Positions 1-8,289 of a DNA stretch of 64,000 nucleotides are shown piece after piece. Origin of the DNA: Cytophagales bacterium. Lineage in GTDB: Bacteria; Bacteroidota; Bacteroidia; Cytophagales; Spirosomataceae. Location of the stretch: positions 124,001 through 188,000 of the forward strand of contig JAAFJP010000006.1 of assembly GCA_013298125.1 (NCBI GenBank). The letters run 5' to 3'. The position numbers and the translations under genes are program-made. The first letter of the stretch is position 1. Every line of letters starts with the position of its first letter. The notes under the pieces were generated by a model. That model saw nothing but the letters and a program-made list of their open reading frames with translations, did no database searches and was not told the DNA's origin.

Positions 1-133
1 TTCGTCAGATTAGTGGATTTTATGGATTATTTTTTACATCTTTTGTAAATATTCTAAAATGCTTTTATGAAATGAAGCCTTTTTGACTTATTCCAATAAA
101 TCCACGAATCCCACGAATCCAAATTCTGACAGA
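1..133. repeat. Imperfect intergenic inverted repeat
   Basis: Words near the left edge (GTCAGATTAGTGGATTT) recur in inverted form at about 100-131 (AAATCCACGAATCCC and AATTCTGAC). The same words occur in the gap at 14404-14605, so this is one family of dispersed intergenic repeats. No gene is visible in this stretch. Confidence 0.55.
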
Positions 134-139
134 TGTTCC

Positions 140-1378
140 CTAAAAATCAATCTCCTTCTCGGGGTCAATTACAAACCACAACAAACATCCACAGAAAAGT
201 AAAAATGCAATCATGTAAAGCGGATAATTGAAGTTGTCGGTTGCCTTAACAATGTAACCAAAAAGTACGCCTAAGAATACCGCACCCATTTGTCCCACCA
301 TGTTCATTGCTCCTGAAACTAAGCCAGATTTACTCTTTCCGATGTCGATACAAACGGCAAAAGCTATGGGTAATGTTAAGTCTTTAAAACCCATTCCGAT
401 TGCTAATAAATAGGCTGCCGTTTGATTATTTTCTGTGGAGGCTGCCAAAGTTATGATGATGCTTGAAATGCCCATTCCTACAACGCCAACGCTTCTTCTT
501 CCTATTTTTAAACCGTAACGTTTTGATAACCAATCACTTAAATAGCCACCCGTGAAACAGCCAATTGCTCCTAAAATAAAGGGTAGCGTAGCGAATAATT
601 GCATTTGAGATTTATCAAAATGTCGTCCTTCTTTCAAATACGTTGGTAGCCAACCTGTGAAAAAGTATGCTCCGTACATAAAAAAATGAAACATCAACAT
701 CAACGCCCACATATTACGATTCTGCAAAAGTTTCTTCCAGGGAATGTGATGGTCAGAGCTTTTGAAACGTCTATTTTCTTCAATCAGAGTCAATTCTTCT
801 TTTGAAATTCCTTTGGTTTCGTGGGGGAAATCTCTAAACCAAATATACCAAATCGTTGCCCAAACGATTCCTAAAATTCCCATCGAGAAGAATGAATATC
901 GCCAACCTAAACTGGCAGAAATTGGGATAATGACCCACGGTGCAATCGAACCGCCCAAACGACCTGCCGCCCAAATGAAGGCTTGGGCTTTGCCAATTTC
1001 GTATTTAGGAAACCATCTCGACACAACGATTGAAGCATTTGGATAAGCCCCCGCTTCTCCTGCACCAAATAAAAATCTGACTATGAGGAGGTACAACCAA
1101 CTCGTAGCTGTACCTGTAAATGCGGTAAAAGCCGACCACCAAACTACGACTCTGGTCAAGACTTTTCTCGGACCAATTCTGTCTCCCAAAGCTCCCGTTG
1201 GTAATTCAAAAAGGGCGTAAGAAAGGGCAAAAGCACTCAAAATCCAGCCCCAAGCGTCATTTTCAATCTTCAAATCCGCCTTCATGTCGGAGGCAACGAG
1301 TGAAATACAGGTACGGTCTATATAGGTGATGACGGATAATGAGACTAAAAATGACAATACTTGATTTCGCTTTTGCAT
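140..1378 (-). CDS. MFS transporter, ACS (anion:cation symporter) family
   Basis: A 412-residue inner-membrane carrier with about twelve hydrophobic helices. The first helix ends in YIDRTCIS (19-26), like the YxDRxxxS start of ACS-family members that move hexuronates, glucarate and similar organic anions. The loop 2-3 MFS signature GDRIGPRKVL lies at about 65-74 and RFLFGAGEAGAYPN at about 101-114. Family and topology are read from the sequence; the substrate is not. The neighbouring acyltransferase gene starts 593 bases upstream on the same strand and ends 17 bases before this start, so co-transcription is possible. No catabolic partner is adjacent, so the substrate cannot be guessed from context. 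Confidence 0.9.
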   Translation of the reverse strand: MQKRNQVLSFLVSLSVITYIDRTCISLVASDMKADLKIENDAWGWILSAFALSYALFELPTGALGDRIGPRKVLTRVVVWWSAFTAFTGTATSWLYLLIVRFLFGAGEAGAYPNASIVVSRWFPKYEIGKAQAFIWAAGRLGGSIAPWVIIPISASLGWRYSFFSMGILGIVWATIWYIWFRDFPHETKGISKEELTLIEENRRFKSSDHHIPWKKLLQNRNMWALMLMFHFFMYGAYFFTGWLPTYLKEGRHFDKSQMQLFATLPFILGAIGCFTGGYLSDWLSKRYGLKIGRRSVGVVGMGISSIIITLAASTENNQTAAYLLAIGMGFKDLTLPIAFAVCIDIGKSKSGLVSGAMNMVGQMGAVFLGVLFGYIVKATDNFNYPLYMIAFLLFCGCLLWFVIDPEKEIDF

Positions 1379-1395
1379 CGTGGTATGAATAAAAA

Positions 1396-1971
1396 TTAAT
1401 CAAACTTAACATCCTTCAAAGAATACAATTCTGGATGTTTTGGAGTAATGCCAACGTATCTTTTCTGAATATTGATTAAATCTTTTTCATAATCTCCTGT
1501 TGGATTAAATTCATCTAAAAAGCCCACTTGTTTTTTCCCAAAATCAAGAAAACCTAAGATAATTGGTACTTTTGCAACGTTTGCGATATGATAAAATCCT
1601 GATTTCCACTCTTTTGAATAAGAACGAGTCCCTTCGGCAGGTACGATTAATTGCATTTGTACGGTAGAATCATTAATCATTTTTGCCATATCATTGACTA
1701 AATTATTCTTCTGGTCACGTCTCACAGGGATTCCTCCTAATTTTTTAATAATAATCCCCAAAGGAAACTTAAATAATGAGGCTTTTCCAAGATATTTTAT
1801 CGGAATGTCAAGGGCGTAAAGTGCTGCCATCGTATAGACATAATCCCAATTAGAAGTGTGCGGCACGGCAATCATAACCGCTTTTTGATAGTTTGTTACC
1901 CCTTTTGGCGTAGTGTCTATTATTTTATATCCTGCAATTTTGAGGATTAATTTTCCGATAATTTTTAACAT
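1396..1971 (-). CDS. PlsC-like 1-acylglycerol-3-phosphate acyltransferase family protein
   Basis: 191 residues, short for a PlsC enzyme (usually 230-270) and typical of the compact Bacteroidota branch. The catalytic HX4D motif is HTSNWD (H38-D43). The second acyltransferase block is VPAEGTRSYSKEW at about 112-124, equivalent to the FPEGTRS glycerol-phosphate-binding motif. The family moves an acyl group from acyl-ACP or acyl-CoA to a lysophospholipid or another acceptor at the membrane; the acceptor here is unknown. N-terminal residues 1-15 are hydrophobic and may sit in the membrane. It is divergent from surE and upstream of the MFS gene. Confidence 0.85.
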   Translation of the reverse strand: MLKIIGKLILKIAGYKIIDTTPKGVTNYQKAVMIAVPHTSNWDYVYTMAALYALDIPIKYLGKASLFKFPLGIIIKKLGGIPVRRDQKNNLVNDMAKMINDSTVQMQLIVPAEGTRSYSKEWKSGFYHIANVAKVPIILGFLDFGKKQVGFLDEFNPTGDYEKDLINIQKRYVGITPKHPELYSLKDVKFD

Positions 1972-1987
1972 AAATTGAGTTTGTTAA

Positions 1988-2018
1988 TTGGTCTCAAAAA
2001 CAAAACTACCTATATTTG
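1988..2018 (+). promoter_or_regulatory. Bacteroidota-type promoter for surE
   Basis: TTG at 1988-1990, a 20-base spacer, then TATATTTG at 2011-2018, matching the Bacteroidota sigma consensus TAnnTTTG. Transcription would begin near 2024, downstream of the ATG at 1988, so this promoter decides in favour of the surE start at 2060. Confidence 0.6.
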
Positions 2019-2059
2019 ATTTCGGTTTCAAACAAAACCATTTATTTATCCACAACAAA

Positions 2060-2827
2060 ATGCAAAAACCTTTAATTTTAATTGCAAACGATGATTCTAT
2101 TGCCGCAAAAGGCATCAAAGTATTGGCAGAAGTGATGTCAGAAATTGGCGAAGTAGTCGTGATTGCCCCTGACACACACCAGTCAGGCATGGGACACGCC
2201 ATCACACTTGACCGCCCCTTACGTGTAAACAAAGTCAGAAATTTCCTCCCAAACGTGGAAGCCTATAAATGTAGCGGTACACCAGCCGATTGTGTGAAAT
2301 TTGGAAAACATTTTTTATTGAAAGACCGTAAAATTGACATTGTGGTTTCAGGAATAAATCACGGTTCAAACTCCTCAATATCTGTGATTTACAGTGGAAC
2401 AATGTCGGCTGCCATTGAGGCTGCCATTGAAGGAATCCCAGCCATTGGCTTTTCAGTAGGAGACTTTGCGACGGATGCAGATTTTTCTCATACAAAAGAA
2501 TATATCAAAAAAATTGCGTTAAAAGTGCTTGAAAATGGACTCCCGAAAGGCGTTGCTTTGAATGTGAATTTCCCCAAAATTTCAGAAGAACCCATCAAAG
2601 GAATCAAAATTTGTCGTCAGACCGATGCAGTTTTCAGAGAATCTTTTGAAGAACGAAAAGACCCTTACGGACGACCTTATTATTGGATGGATGGATTCTT
2701 GCAAAATGAGGACTCAGGCGGAGGAACAGACGAAGATGCTTTGAAAGAAAACTATATTTCGATAGTCCCCGCAAAGTTCGATTTGACTGATTATCAAGCG
2801 ATGGGGGTTCTGAGTTCTTGGTTCTGA
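2060..2827 (+). CDS. surE: 5'/3'-nucleotidase SurE
   Basis: A metal-dependent phosphatase acting on nucleoside monophosphates and some short polyphosphates. From the ATG at 2060 the protein has 255 residues, the family norm. The N-terminal metal site is ANDDS (9-13; usually NDDG), followed by APDTHQSGMGHAIT and the SGINHGSN block that completes the active site. An in-frame ATG at 1988 would add 24 residues with no family match and lies upstream of the predicted transcription start, so 2060 is preferred. A large inverted repeat follows the stop. Confidence 0.93.
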   Translation: MQKPLILIANDDSIAAKGIKVLAEVMSEIGEVVVIAPDTHQSGMGHAITLDRPLRVNKVRNFLPNVEAYKCSGTPADCVKFGKHFLLKDRKIDIVVSGINHGSNSSISVIYSGTMSAAIEAAIEGIPAIGFSVGDFATDADFSHTKEYIKKIALKVLENGLPKGVALNVNFPKISEEPIKGIKICRQTDAVFRESFEERKDPYGRPYYWMDGFLQNEDSGGGTDEDALKENYISIVPAKFDLTDYQAMGVLSSWF

Positions 2828-2848
2828 GTGGTTTTTTACGAATTTTTA

Positions 2849-2950
2849 GGTGGTGTCAGATTCTCAAATCTGACACAAATTGGGTTCTCAATCCCAAGAA
2901 TCTTAGGGGTTTAAGAACCCCAACGTGTCAGATTTGAGAATCTGACACCA
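2849..2950. repeat. Perfect 27-bp inverted repeat between surE and the GH3 gene
   Basis: Arms at 2849-2875 and 2924-2950 are exact reverse complements. Each arm is itself nearly palindromic around TCAGATT and AATCTGA. The enclosed segment holds a second small inverted pair (GGGTTCTCAATCCC and GGGGTTTAAGAACCCC). No protein coding is apparent. Confidence 0.85.
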
Positions 2951-2982
2951 CTTTTTAAGATTTTAAACTCTATCATTAAATT

Positions 2983-4518
2983 ATGGCAATAGTAGGAAAT
3001 ATTCTAAAAAGAGGCATTGGGCTTTCTGGTTTGATGAAACGTCCCAAAACTAATTTGGCAAAACTACAACGTAAAACTTTGGTCAAATTATTGAACAAAG
3101 GACGTTTTACGCAATTTGGCGAAGCCTTTGGTTTTGAGGACATTATGAATGCTGCCTTGTTCTCGAACGACAAAGAATTTTATACCAAATACAAAAAGCA
3201 AGTTCCCGTTTTTGACTATAACAAAATGTACAAAGACTGGTGGCACAAAACCTTGGAAGGTGAAAAAAACGTGTCTTGGGTTGGTTCAATCAAGTATTTT
3301 GCGTTGAGTTCGGGTACATCTGAGTCGGCTTCTAAACATATTCCAGTTACGAAGGATATGGTAAAAGCCATTCACAGAACTTCGATTCGACAAATTTTAG
3401 CACTTTCAGAATATAAAAACTTACCTCCCAAATTATTTGAAAAGGGGTATTTGATGTTAGGAGGTAGTACCAAATTACAAGACAAAGGCGATTATTTTGA
3501 AGGCGATTTAAGTGGAATCACAGCAGGAAAAATTCCGTTTTGGTTTGAAAGATTTTATAAGCCTGGAAAAAATATCGCTGAAACAAGAGATTGGAGCGAG
3601 AAATTAGATAAAATTACTAAGAAAGCTAAAGATTGGGACATCGGTTTCATCGTGGGCGTACCCGCTTGGATTCAGATTTTGATGGAAAAAATTATTAAGG
3701 AATACAACGTCAAAAATATCCATGAAATTTGGCCCAATCTTGAAATATTTTGTCACGGAGGCGTAAGTTTTGAACCATACAAACAAGGCTTTGAAAAATT
3801 ATTGGGTCGTCCGATAACTTATATTGAAACTTACTTAGCTTCTGAGGGATTTATGGCATTTCAAACCGCACCCAATACTGACATGGAATTGGTCTTGAAT
3901 AATGGCATTTTCTTTGAATTTATCCCTTTCAACGAAGAGAACTTTGATGATGATGGAGTAATGGTCGAAAAACCTCAAACTTTGATGATTGATGAGATTG
4001 AGGAGGGTGTAGAATATGCTCTGTTGATTTCAACCGTCTCTGGTGCTTGGCGATATTTGATTGGAGATACGATTAAATTTACCAATAAAAAGAAAGCTAA
4101 AATCATCATCACAGGTCGTACAAAACACTTTTTGAGTTTATGCGGGGAACATCTTTCCGTAGATAACATGAACAAAGCCATTGAATTAGCTTGTAAAAAA
4201 TATAAAATAGACATTCGAGAATTTACAGTAGTTGGTAAAAAAACAGGTGATACATTTGGGCATCATTGGTACGTTGGGACAGACGATAAGGTTGATTCAA
4301 CTGAATTGATGAAATTTATTGATGAAACACTTTGCGAAATCAATGACGATTATCCTGTTGAAAGAAAACACGCCCTTAAAGGGTTGGAAATGAGTGTTTT
4401 ACCAACCAAAACCTTTTATCAATTCATGGAATCGAAAGGTAAAACAGGTGGGCAGAATAAGTTTCCGAGGGTTTTGAAGAAAGCTGATTTGATTGCTGAA
4501 TGGGAGGAATATTTATAG
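2983..4518 (+). CDS. GH3 auxin-responsive promoter family protein (acyl-adenylating enzyme)
   Basis: 511 residues matching the GH3 family, whose plant members adenylate jasmonate or indole-acetate and conjugate them to amino acids. The adenylate-forming P-loop-like motif FALSSGTSES lies at 106-115, YIETYLASEGF in the middle forms the second ATP motif, and YLIGDTIKF with TGRTKHFLSLCGEHLS near the C-terminal third is the third. Bacterial GH3 homologues are common in Bacteroidota, but their substrate is largely unknown. The gene is followed with no gap by the DUF4905-like gene at 4519, suggesting translational coupling. Confidence 0.88.
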   Translation: MAIVGNILKRGIGLSGLMKRPKTNLAKLQRKTLVKLLNKGRFTQFGEAFGFEDIMNAALFSNDKEFYTKYKKQVPVFDYNKMYKDWWHKTLEGEKNVSWVGSIKYFALSSGTSESASKHIPVTKDMVKAIHRTSIRQILALSEYKNLPPKLFEKGYLMLGGSTKLQDKGDYFEGDLSGITAGKIPFWFERFYKPGKNIAETRDWSEKLDKITKKAKDWDIGFIVGVPAWIQILMEKIIKEYNVKNIHEIWPNLEIFCHGGVSFEPYKQGFEKLLGRPITYIETYLASEGFMAFQTAPNTDMELVLNNGIFFEFIPFNEENFDDDGVMVEKPQTLMIDEIEEGVEYALLISTVSGAWRYLIGDTIKFTNKKKAKIIITGRTKHFLSLCGEHLSVDNMNKAIELACKKYKIDIREFTVVGKKTGDTFGHHWYVGTDDKVDSTELMKFIDETLCEINDDYPVERKHALKGLEMSVLPTKTFYQFMESKGKTGGQNKFPRVLKKADLIAEWEEYL

Positions 4519-5262
4519 ATGAAAAAAAAGTTTGAATATTCTTTTGAAGGTAAAATTTGGAATTCTTCCTTTGAAAATAATTTTTGTGTTCTCGAAATTA
4601 GAGATGAAAATACAAGAACAGTTAGTTTTTCTTGTTTGGACTTGTTATGTGGAAAGTTATTATGGAAAAATCTTGTTCCAGAAAAATCTTGGTGGTTAGG
4701 TCTTGTTGGAATTTTTGAAGATTATCTAATTTTACATAGATATTCCTCAAATGGTAAACCCGAACCAGAAGCTGTTTTGGTAATAGATGTTACAAACGGA
4801 AGTATCATTAAAAAAATCAATGATTGGGCATTTGGAAATTTAGTTAATAGTCAATTAAGTGTATATCAAATTAATGGAAATCAACCTGTTTTTGAAACAC
4901 ATATTTTAGATGATAAAAAAACTAAACGAATTGAAATGAGTTTGCCAAGACAAACCACCCACTACCCCGAAGACAGCCCGCATTTTCCAACAATTTATAA
5001 GTTTTTGTATCGTTTATTGAAAATTGATGCAGTAAAAGGTGTAGATTATCTCGAAATCAGCAACAAGATTATAATTTCTTATTATATTTACAGAGAAAAT
5101 CTTTTTCAAAATTATCTTTTGGTAATAAATCGTGAACGTGAAATATTATTACACGACCTCATCGCCGAAACCGAAGGCATTGGAATAGATACTTTTAGCG
5201 TGCAATCCGATACTTTGTTATATGTTAAAAATGAAAATCAATTCATCGGTTATGAACTGTAA
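4519..5262 (+). CDS. DUF4905-like protein of unknown function
   Basis: 247 residues, no signal peptide or membrane helix. The text (W- and Y-rich beta-like repeats such as DLLCGKLLWKNL and LVINREREILLHDL) recalls the DUF4905 proteins of Cytophagales; that family name is from memory. The start codon directly follows the stop of the GH3 gene, and the 3' end overlaps the start region of the LysM gene, so the three genes form one operon. Codon use is more A+T-rich than the GH3 gene. No function can be assigned. Confidence 0.7.
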   Translation: MKKKFEYSFEGKIWNSSFENNFCVLEIRDENTRTVSFSCLDLLCGKLLWKNLVPEKSWWLGLVGIFEDYLILHRYSSNGKPEPEAVLVIDVTNGSIIKKINDWAFGNLVNSQLSVYQINGNQPVFETHILDDKKTKRIEMSLPRQTTHYPEDSPHFPTIYKFLYRLLKIDAVKGVDYLEISNKIIISYYIYRENLFQNYLLVINREREILLHDLIAETEGIGIDTFSVQSDTLLYVKNENQFIGYEL

Positions 5263-6208
5263 CCCTACCTCCGCTGTAAAGACAATTCTTACTTGTACTT
5301 TAACTTCTCTCGTATTTTCGTCCTTTTCAGCCGAAATTGCCAAAGACTCCGTTGGACTCAAAAAAGAAGGAGGCAAAACTTTTGTCTTGTATAAAGTAGA
5401 ACCTAAGCAAACGTTGTTTTCAATAGTAAAACGCTACGGAAGTTCTGTTGCAGAATTTAAAGCTGCCAATCCTGGGCTTTCTGAAAGTGTGAACTTTGGG
5501 CAGACAATCAAAATTCCATACAACGGAAGAGTTACTTCATCAGCACCTGTGGTTGTTGCTAAACCAACGCCACCCGTTACAGCTCCTTCAACTCCCTCGG
5601 CTCCAACTGAAACCGTGAAAATGGTATCTCACGTAGTTGAGTCTGGACAAGGCTTGTATGCCGTAGCAACCAAATACAAGGTTACGATGGCTGATTTGCG
5701 TAAATGGAATAACCTTACAACTGACCAACTCACTGCTGGTCAGGTACTTATCGTAGATGCCCGTGAGTATGAAAGAGCCAAAAAAGCAGGAGATTTGCCA
5801 GCGAAAGGTGAAGTTGTAAAAGTTGAGGATACCAATATGGGGAATAATTCAACCACAACGACCCAAAAACCAAGTGAGCCTGTGGATGTGAGTGATGCCA
5901 AGACTTCTTCGGAAACGTCAAAGACTTCTTCGGGTTATAGAAAGACTATCGAAACAGGTTTGGCTGAATTGATTGATGTAGAAGATAAATCTGGGAAATA
6001 TTTAGGACTTCATCGTTCTGCCCCTGTGGGTACGCTCGTGAACGTGAAAAACTCATCAAATGGACAAAGTATTTGGGTGAAAGTTGTAGGTAAATTACCA
6101 GATATTGGTTCAGACAAAGTGATTATCAAATTATCGCCAAGAGCTTTTGAAAAACTAAACCCTTCTGACAAAAGAATCAGAGCGGAAATAAGTTATATGA
6201 CACCGTAA
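5231..6208 (+). CDS. Secreted LysM-repeat protein with RlpA-like C-terminus
   Basis: A probable periplasmic cell-wall protein. A hydrophobic segment (TILTCTLTSLVFSSFSA) near the N-terminus acts as signal peptide. Two LysM repeats follow (LFSIVKRYGSSVAEFKAANP and LYAVATKYKVTMADLRKWNN), then a Thr/Ser/Pro-rich linker, then about 85 C-terminal residues resembling the double-psi beta-barrel of RlpA (LHRSAPVGTLVNVKN and IIKLSPRAFEKL). LysM binds peptidoglycan glycan chains. Three in-frame ATGs exist at 5222, 5231 and 5252; all overlap the previous gene. The latter two give conventional signal peptides, and 5231 is chosen without strong evidence over 5252. Confidence 0.85.
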   Translation: MKINSSVMNCNPTSAVKTILTCTLTSLVFSSFSAEIAKDSVGLKKEGGKTFVLYKVEPKQTLFSIVKRYGSSVAEFKAANPGLSESVNFGQTIKIPYNGRVTSSAPVVVAKPTPPVTAPSTPSAPTETVKMVSHVVESGQGLYAVATKYKVTMADLRKWNNLTTDQLTAGQVLIVDAREYERAKKAGDLPAKGEVVKVEDTNMGNNSTTTTQKPSEPVDVSDAKTSSETSKTSSGYRKTIETGLAELIDVEDKSGKYLGLHRSAPVGTLVNVKNSSNGQSIWVKVVGKLPDIGSDKVIIKLSPRAFEKLNPSDKRIRAEISYMTP

Positions 6209-6300
6209 ATCAATTAACAGTGAACAATTATCAATTAACAATTGTTGATTTTAACAACAACTCAACGCTAATTGGTAATTGTTCATTTTTTATTGATAAT
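6209..6300. repeat. A+T-rich intergenic inverted repeat
   Basis: CAATTAACAGTGAACAATTA near 6211 is answered by GGTAATTGTTCATTTTTTAT near 6275 in roughly inverted order, with further AATTG/CAATT pairs inside. It is imperfect and separates the LysM gene from the small membrane-protein gene. Confidence 0.4.
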
Positions 6301-6307
6301 TGAAAAA

Positions 6308-6475
6308 ATGCCACGAAATAAACGACAAATAACCTTCGGACATATCGTTTTTAATGTCCTCTACACACTGGCATTCCCTGCCATTGCTACTTTTGCATTT
6401 CTTTATACTGCCCTCGTTTGGGTCTTTTCGATACCTTCTCGAATTATTGCTTTTTTTGCTTCTAAGATTAAGTAA
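6308..6475 (+). CDS. Small membrane protein (55 aa)
   Basis: Starting at the ATG at 6308, the product is a 55-residue basic protein (MPRNKRQITFG) with one long hydrophobic stretch (about 12-48) that could make one or two helices, ending in SKIK. An upstream in-frame ATG at 6272 would translate the preceding repeat and is less likely. The stop lies 11 bases before the TIGR02757 gene, so the two are probably co-transcribed. No family recognised. Confidence 0.6.
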   Translation: MPRNKRQITFGHIVFNVLYTLAFPAIATFAFLYTALVWVFSIPSRIIAFFASKIK

Positions 6476-6486
6476 ACTTCCATAAA

Positions 6487-7257
6487 ATGACTTCTTACGT
6501 TACTGATTTATTAGAAACTAAATATTTGCAGTACAATCAGCCCAATTTTATTCCAAACGACCCTGTTTGTATTCCTCATCTTTTTACGCAAAAGCAAGAT
6601 ATTGAAATCATGGGGTTTTGGTCGGCTGTTTTGGCTTGGGGACAACGAAAAACCATCATTAATAAATGTAAAGAATTGATTATATTGATGGATAATTCGC
6701 CTTATGATTTTATCAGGAATCATCAAGAATCGGATTTGAAGCGTTTTCTCAATTTCAAACATCGTACATTTAATGCTACTGATACGCTTTATTTTATTGC
6801 TTGGTTCAACGGATTTTATCGTCATTATGAAAGCCTCGAACAAGCATTTTTAGTTGAAAATATTTCAGAAGAAATTAACATAAAAAATAGTCTAATTGCA
6901 TTCCATGACCGTTTTTTTAGTTTGGAAGATTATCCAGAACGTACACGTAAGCACATTGCAACGCCCATCAGGAATTCATCTTGTAAGCGTATCAATATGT
7001 TTTTGAGGTGGATGGTTAGGCAAGATGATAAAGGTGTAGATTTTGGAATTTGGAAAAACTTAAAACCTTCGCAATTAATTTGCCCTTGTGACGTACACGT
7101 GGACAGAGTGGCGAGACTATTAGGACTTATCGAAAGACCAAAACCCGACTGGCAAACAGCCGTAGAATTAACAGAAAATCTAAAACAACTCGACCCCAAC
7201 GACCCAACGAAGTATGATTTTGCTTTATTTGGATTAGGGGTTGAAGGAGAAATGTAA
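6487..7257 (+). CDS. TIGR02757 (DUF2400) family protein
   Basis: 256 residues with the hallmarks of TIGR02757: IPHLFTQKQDIEIMGFWSAV near the N-terminus (the family's Q-D-x-E-I segment), GFYRHYESLEQAF in the middle, and KRINMFLRWMVRQDDKGVDFG followed by the CPCDVHV segment near residue 200. The C-terminal half resembles helix-hairpin-helix DNA glycosylase folds, and a nucleic-acid role is often inferred, but the biochemical function is unknown. It is soluble and lies downstream of the small membrane-protein gene. Confidence 0.88.
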   Translation: MTSYVTDLLETKYLQYNQPNFIPNDPVCIPHLFTQKQDIEIMGFWSAVLAWGQRKTIINKCKELIILMDNSPYDFIRNHQESDLKRFLNFKHRTFNATDTLYFIAWFNGFYRHYESLEQAFLVENISEEINIKNSLIAFHDRFFSLEDYPERTRKHIATPIRNSSCKRINMFLRWMVRQDDKGVDFGIWKNLKPSQLICPCDVHVDRVARLLGLIERPKPDWQTAVELTENLKQLDPNDPTKYDFALFGLGVEGEM

Positions 7258-7264
7258 TATTTTA

Positions 7265-7324
7265 AGTATAACAGGTTTCCAACCTGTCTAATCGTCTATG
7301 AACAGGTTAGAAACCTGTTATACT
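7265..7324. repeat. Intergenic inverted repeat, ACAGGTT/AACCTGT family
   Basis: Arms of 23 bases at 7265-7287 and 7302-7324 differ at one position. Each arm contains its own small palindrome, ACAGGTTTCCAACCTGT on the left. A related copy lies at 41739-41798. Confidence 0.8.
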
Positions 7325-7328
7325 CGCA

Positions 7329-8273
7329 ATGAAAATTACCAAAGAACCTTTCGGACAATTTACTGAATATGTCCTGACCAACCCAGAGACGGGTGAAGCT
7401 TTGTATCTTTTACCAGAATTTGGTGGAATTATTCGTAAAATAACTTTGCAAAAACAAGGTCATTTACATCATGTTATAGAGATTGGAAATAGTCCCGAGC
7501 AAATTTTCAATAAGATGAATGCTTATCCATCTACGCACCTTTTTCCGTGGGGAAATCGTACTCGTGATGGGAAGTATAGTTTTCAAGGTGTTGATTATCA
7601 GCTATCTATCAATGAAGTGGGTTTGCATAATGCTCTGCATGGCTTTGTGTATTATGCCAATTTTGAGGTAATTAAAGAAGAAGTAAATGAGTCGGAAGCG
7701 ATTTTGACTTTACGTTATACCTATAAAGGCACTACGTTTGGTTATCCATTTCCTTTCGTGTTGGACATAACGCATATTTTCAGTTCGGATGAAGGTTTGG
7801 AATTGAATTATGCTATCAAAAATACGGGAAATACTGCCATGCCAATGGTTTTAGGTTGGCATCCATATTTTAAAATTGAAGGCGAAACAGCCGATGATTG
7901 GCAAATTAATTTCCCTGCAACGCATCAATACAAAGCTGATAGTCAAATGATTTCGGGCGAGAAAGTTCCTGTGGATTTTGAGGGCGTGATGGATATAAAA
8001 GGAAGGAATTTGGATGCTGTTTTTGCCGTAAAACCATCCAGTAAAATTGAAGCAAAGTTACATTCTCCCAAAAAGAAAATGACTCTCAATGTTTGGCAAG
8101 AAGGCATGAAGGGCGGTTTTACGTTTATGGTAGTGTATATTCCGCCTGCAAGAGACTGTATTGCCATCGAACCAATGACGGGAAATACTGATGCTTTTAA
8201 CTCGGGGGAAGGATTATTGGTTTTGGAGGCTGGAAAGAGTTTTGAAATTGGTTGTGGGGTTTATATTTCGTAA
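7329..8273 (+). CDS. Aldose 1-epimerase family protein (galactose mutarotase-like)
   Basis: 314 residues of the GalM-like beta-sandwich family, which interconverts alpha and beta anomers of hexoses. Recognisable sites are HLFPWGNRTRDGKY (sugar-contacting Asn-Arg), HNALHGFVY (first catalytic His region), LGWHPYFKI (second catalytic His) and IAIEPMTGNTDAFN (catalytic Glu). There is no signal peptide, so it acts in the cytoplasm. Substrate could be glucose, galactose or a phosphorylated sugar. It is bounded by a repeat upstream and converges on the histidine kinase gene 17 bases downstream. Confidence 0.9.
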   Translation: MKITKEPFGQFTEYVLTNPETGEALYLLPEFGGIIRKITLQKQGHLHHVIEIGNSPEQIFNKMNAYPSTHLFPWGNRTRDGKYSFQGVDYQLSINEVGLHNALHGFVYYANFEVIKEEVNESEAILTLRYTYKGTTFGYPFPFVLDITHIFSSDEGLELNYAIKNTGNTAMPMVLGWHPYFKIEGETADDWQINFPATHQYKADSQMISGEKVPVDFEGVMDIKGRNLDAVFAVKPSSKIEAKLHSPKKKMTLNVWQEGMKGGFTFMVVYIPPARDCIAIEPMTGNTDAFNSGEGLLVLEAGKSFEIGCGVYIS

Positions 8274-8289
8274 CTCCACAACCCAAAAC

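Noticed and set aside
762-1046. Plus-strand ORF within the MFS gene
   Set aside because: Shadow of the transporter coding sequence; low-complexity and no start context.
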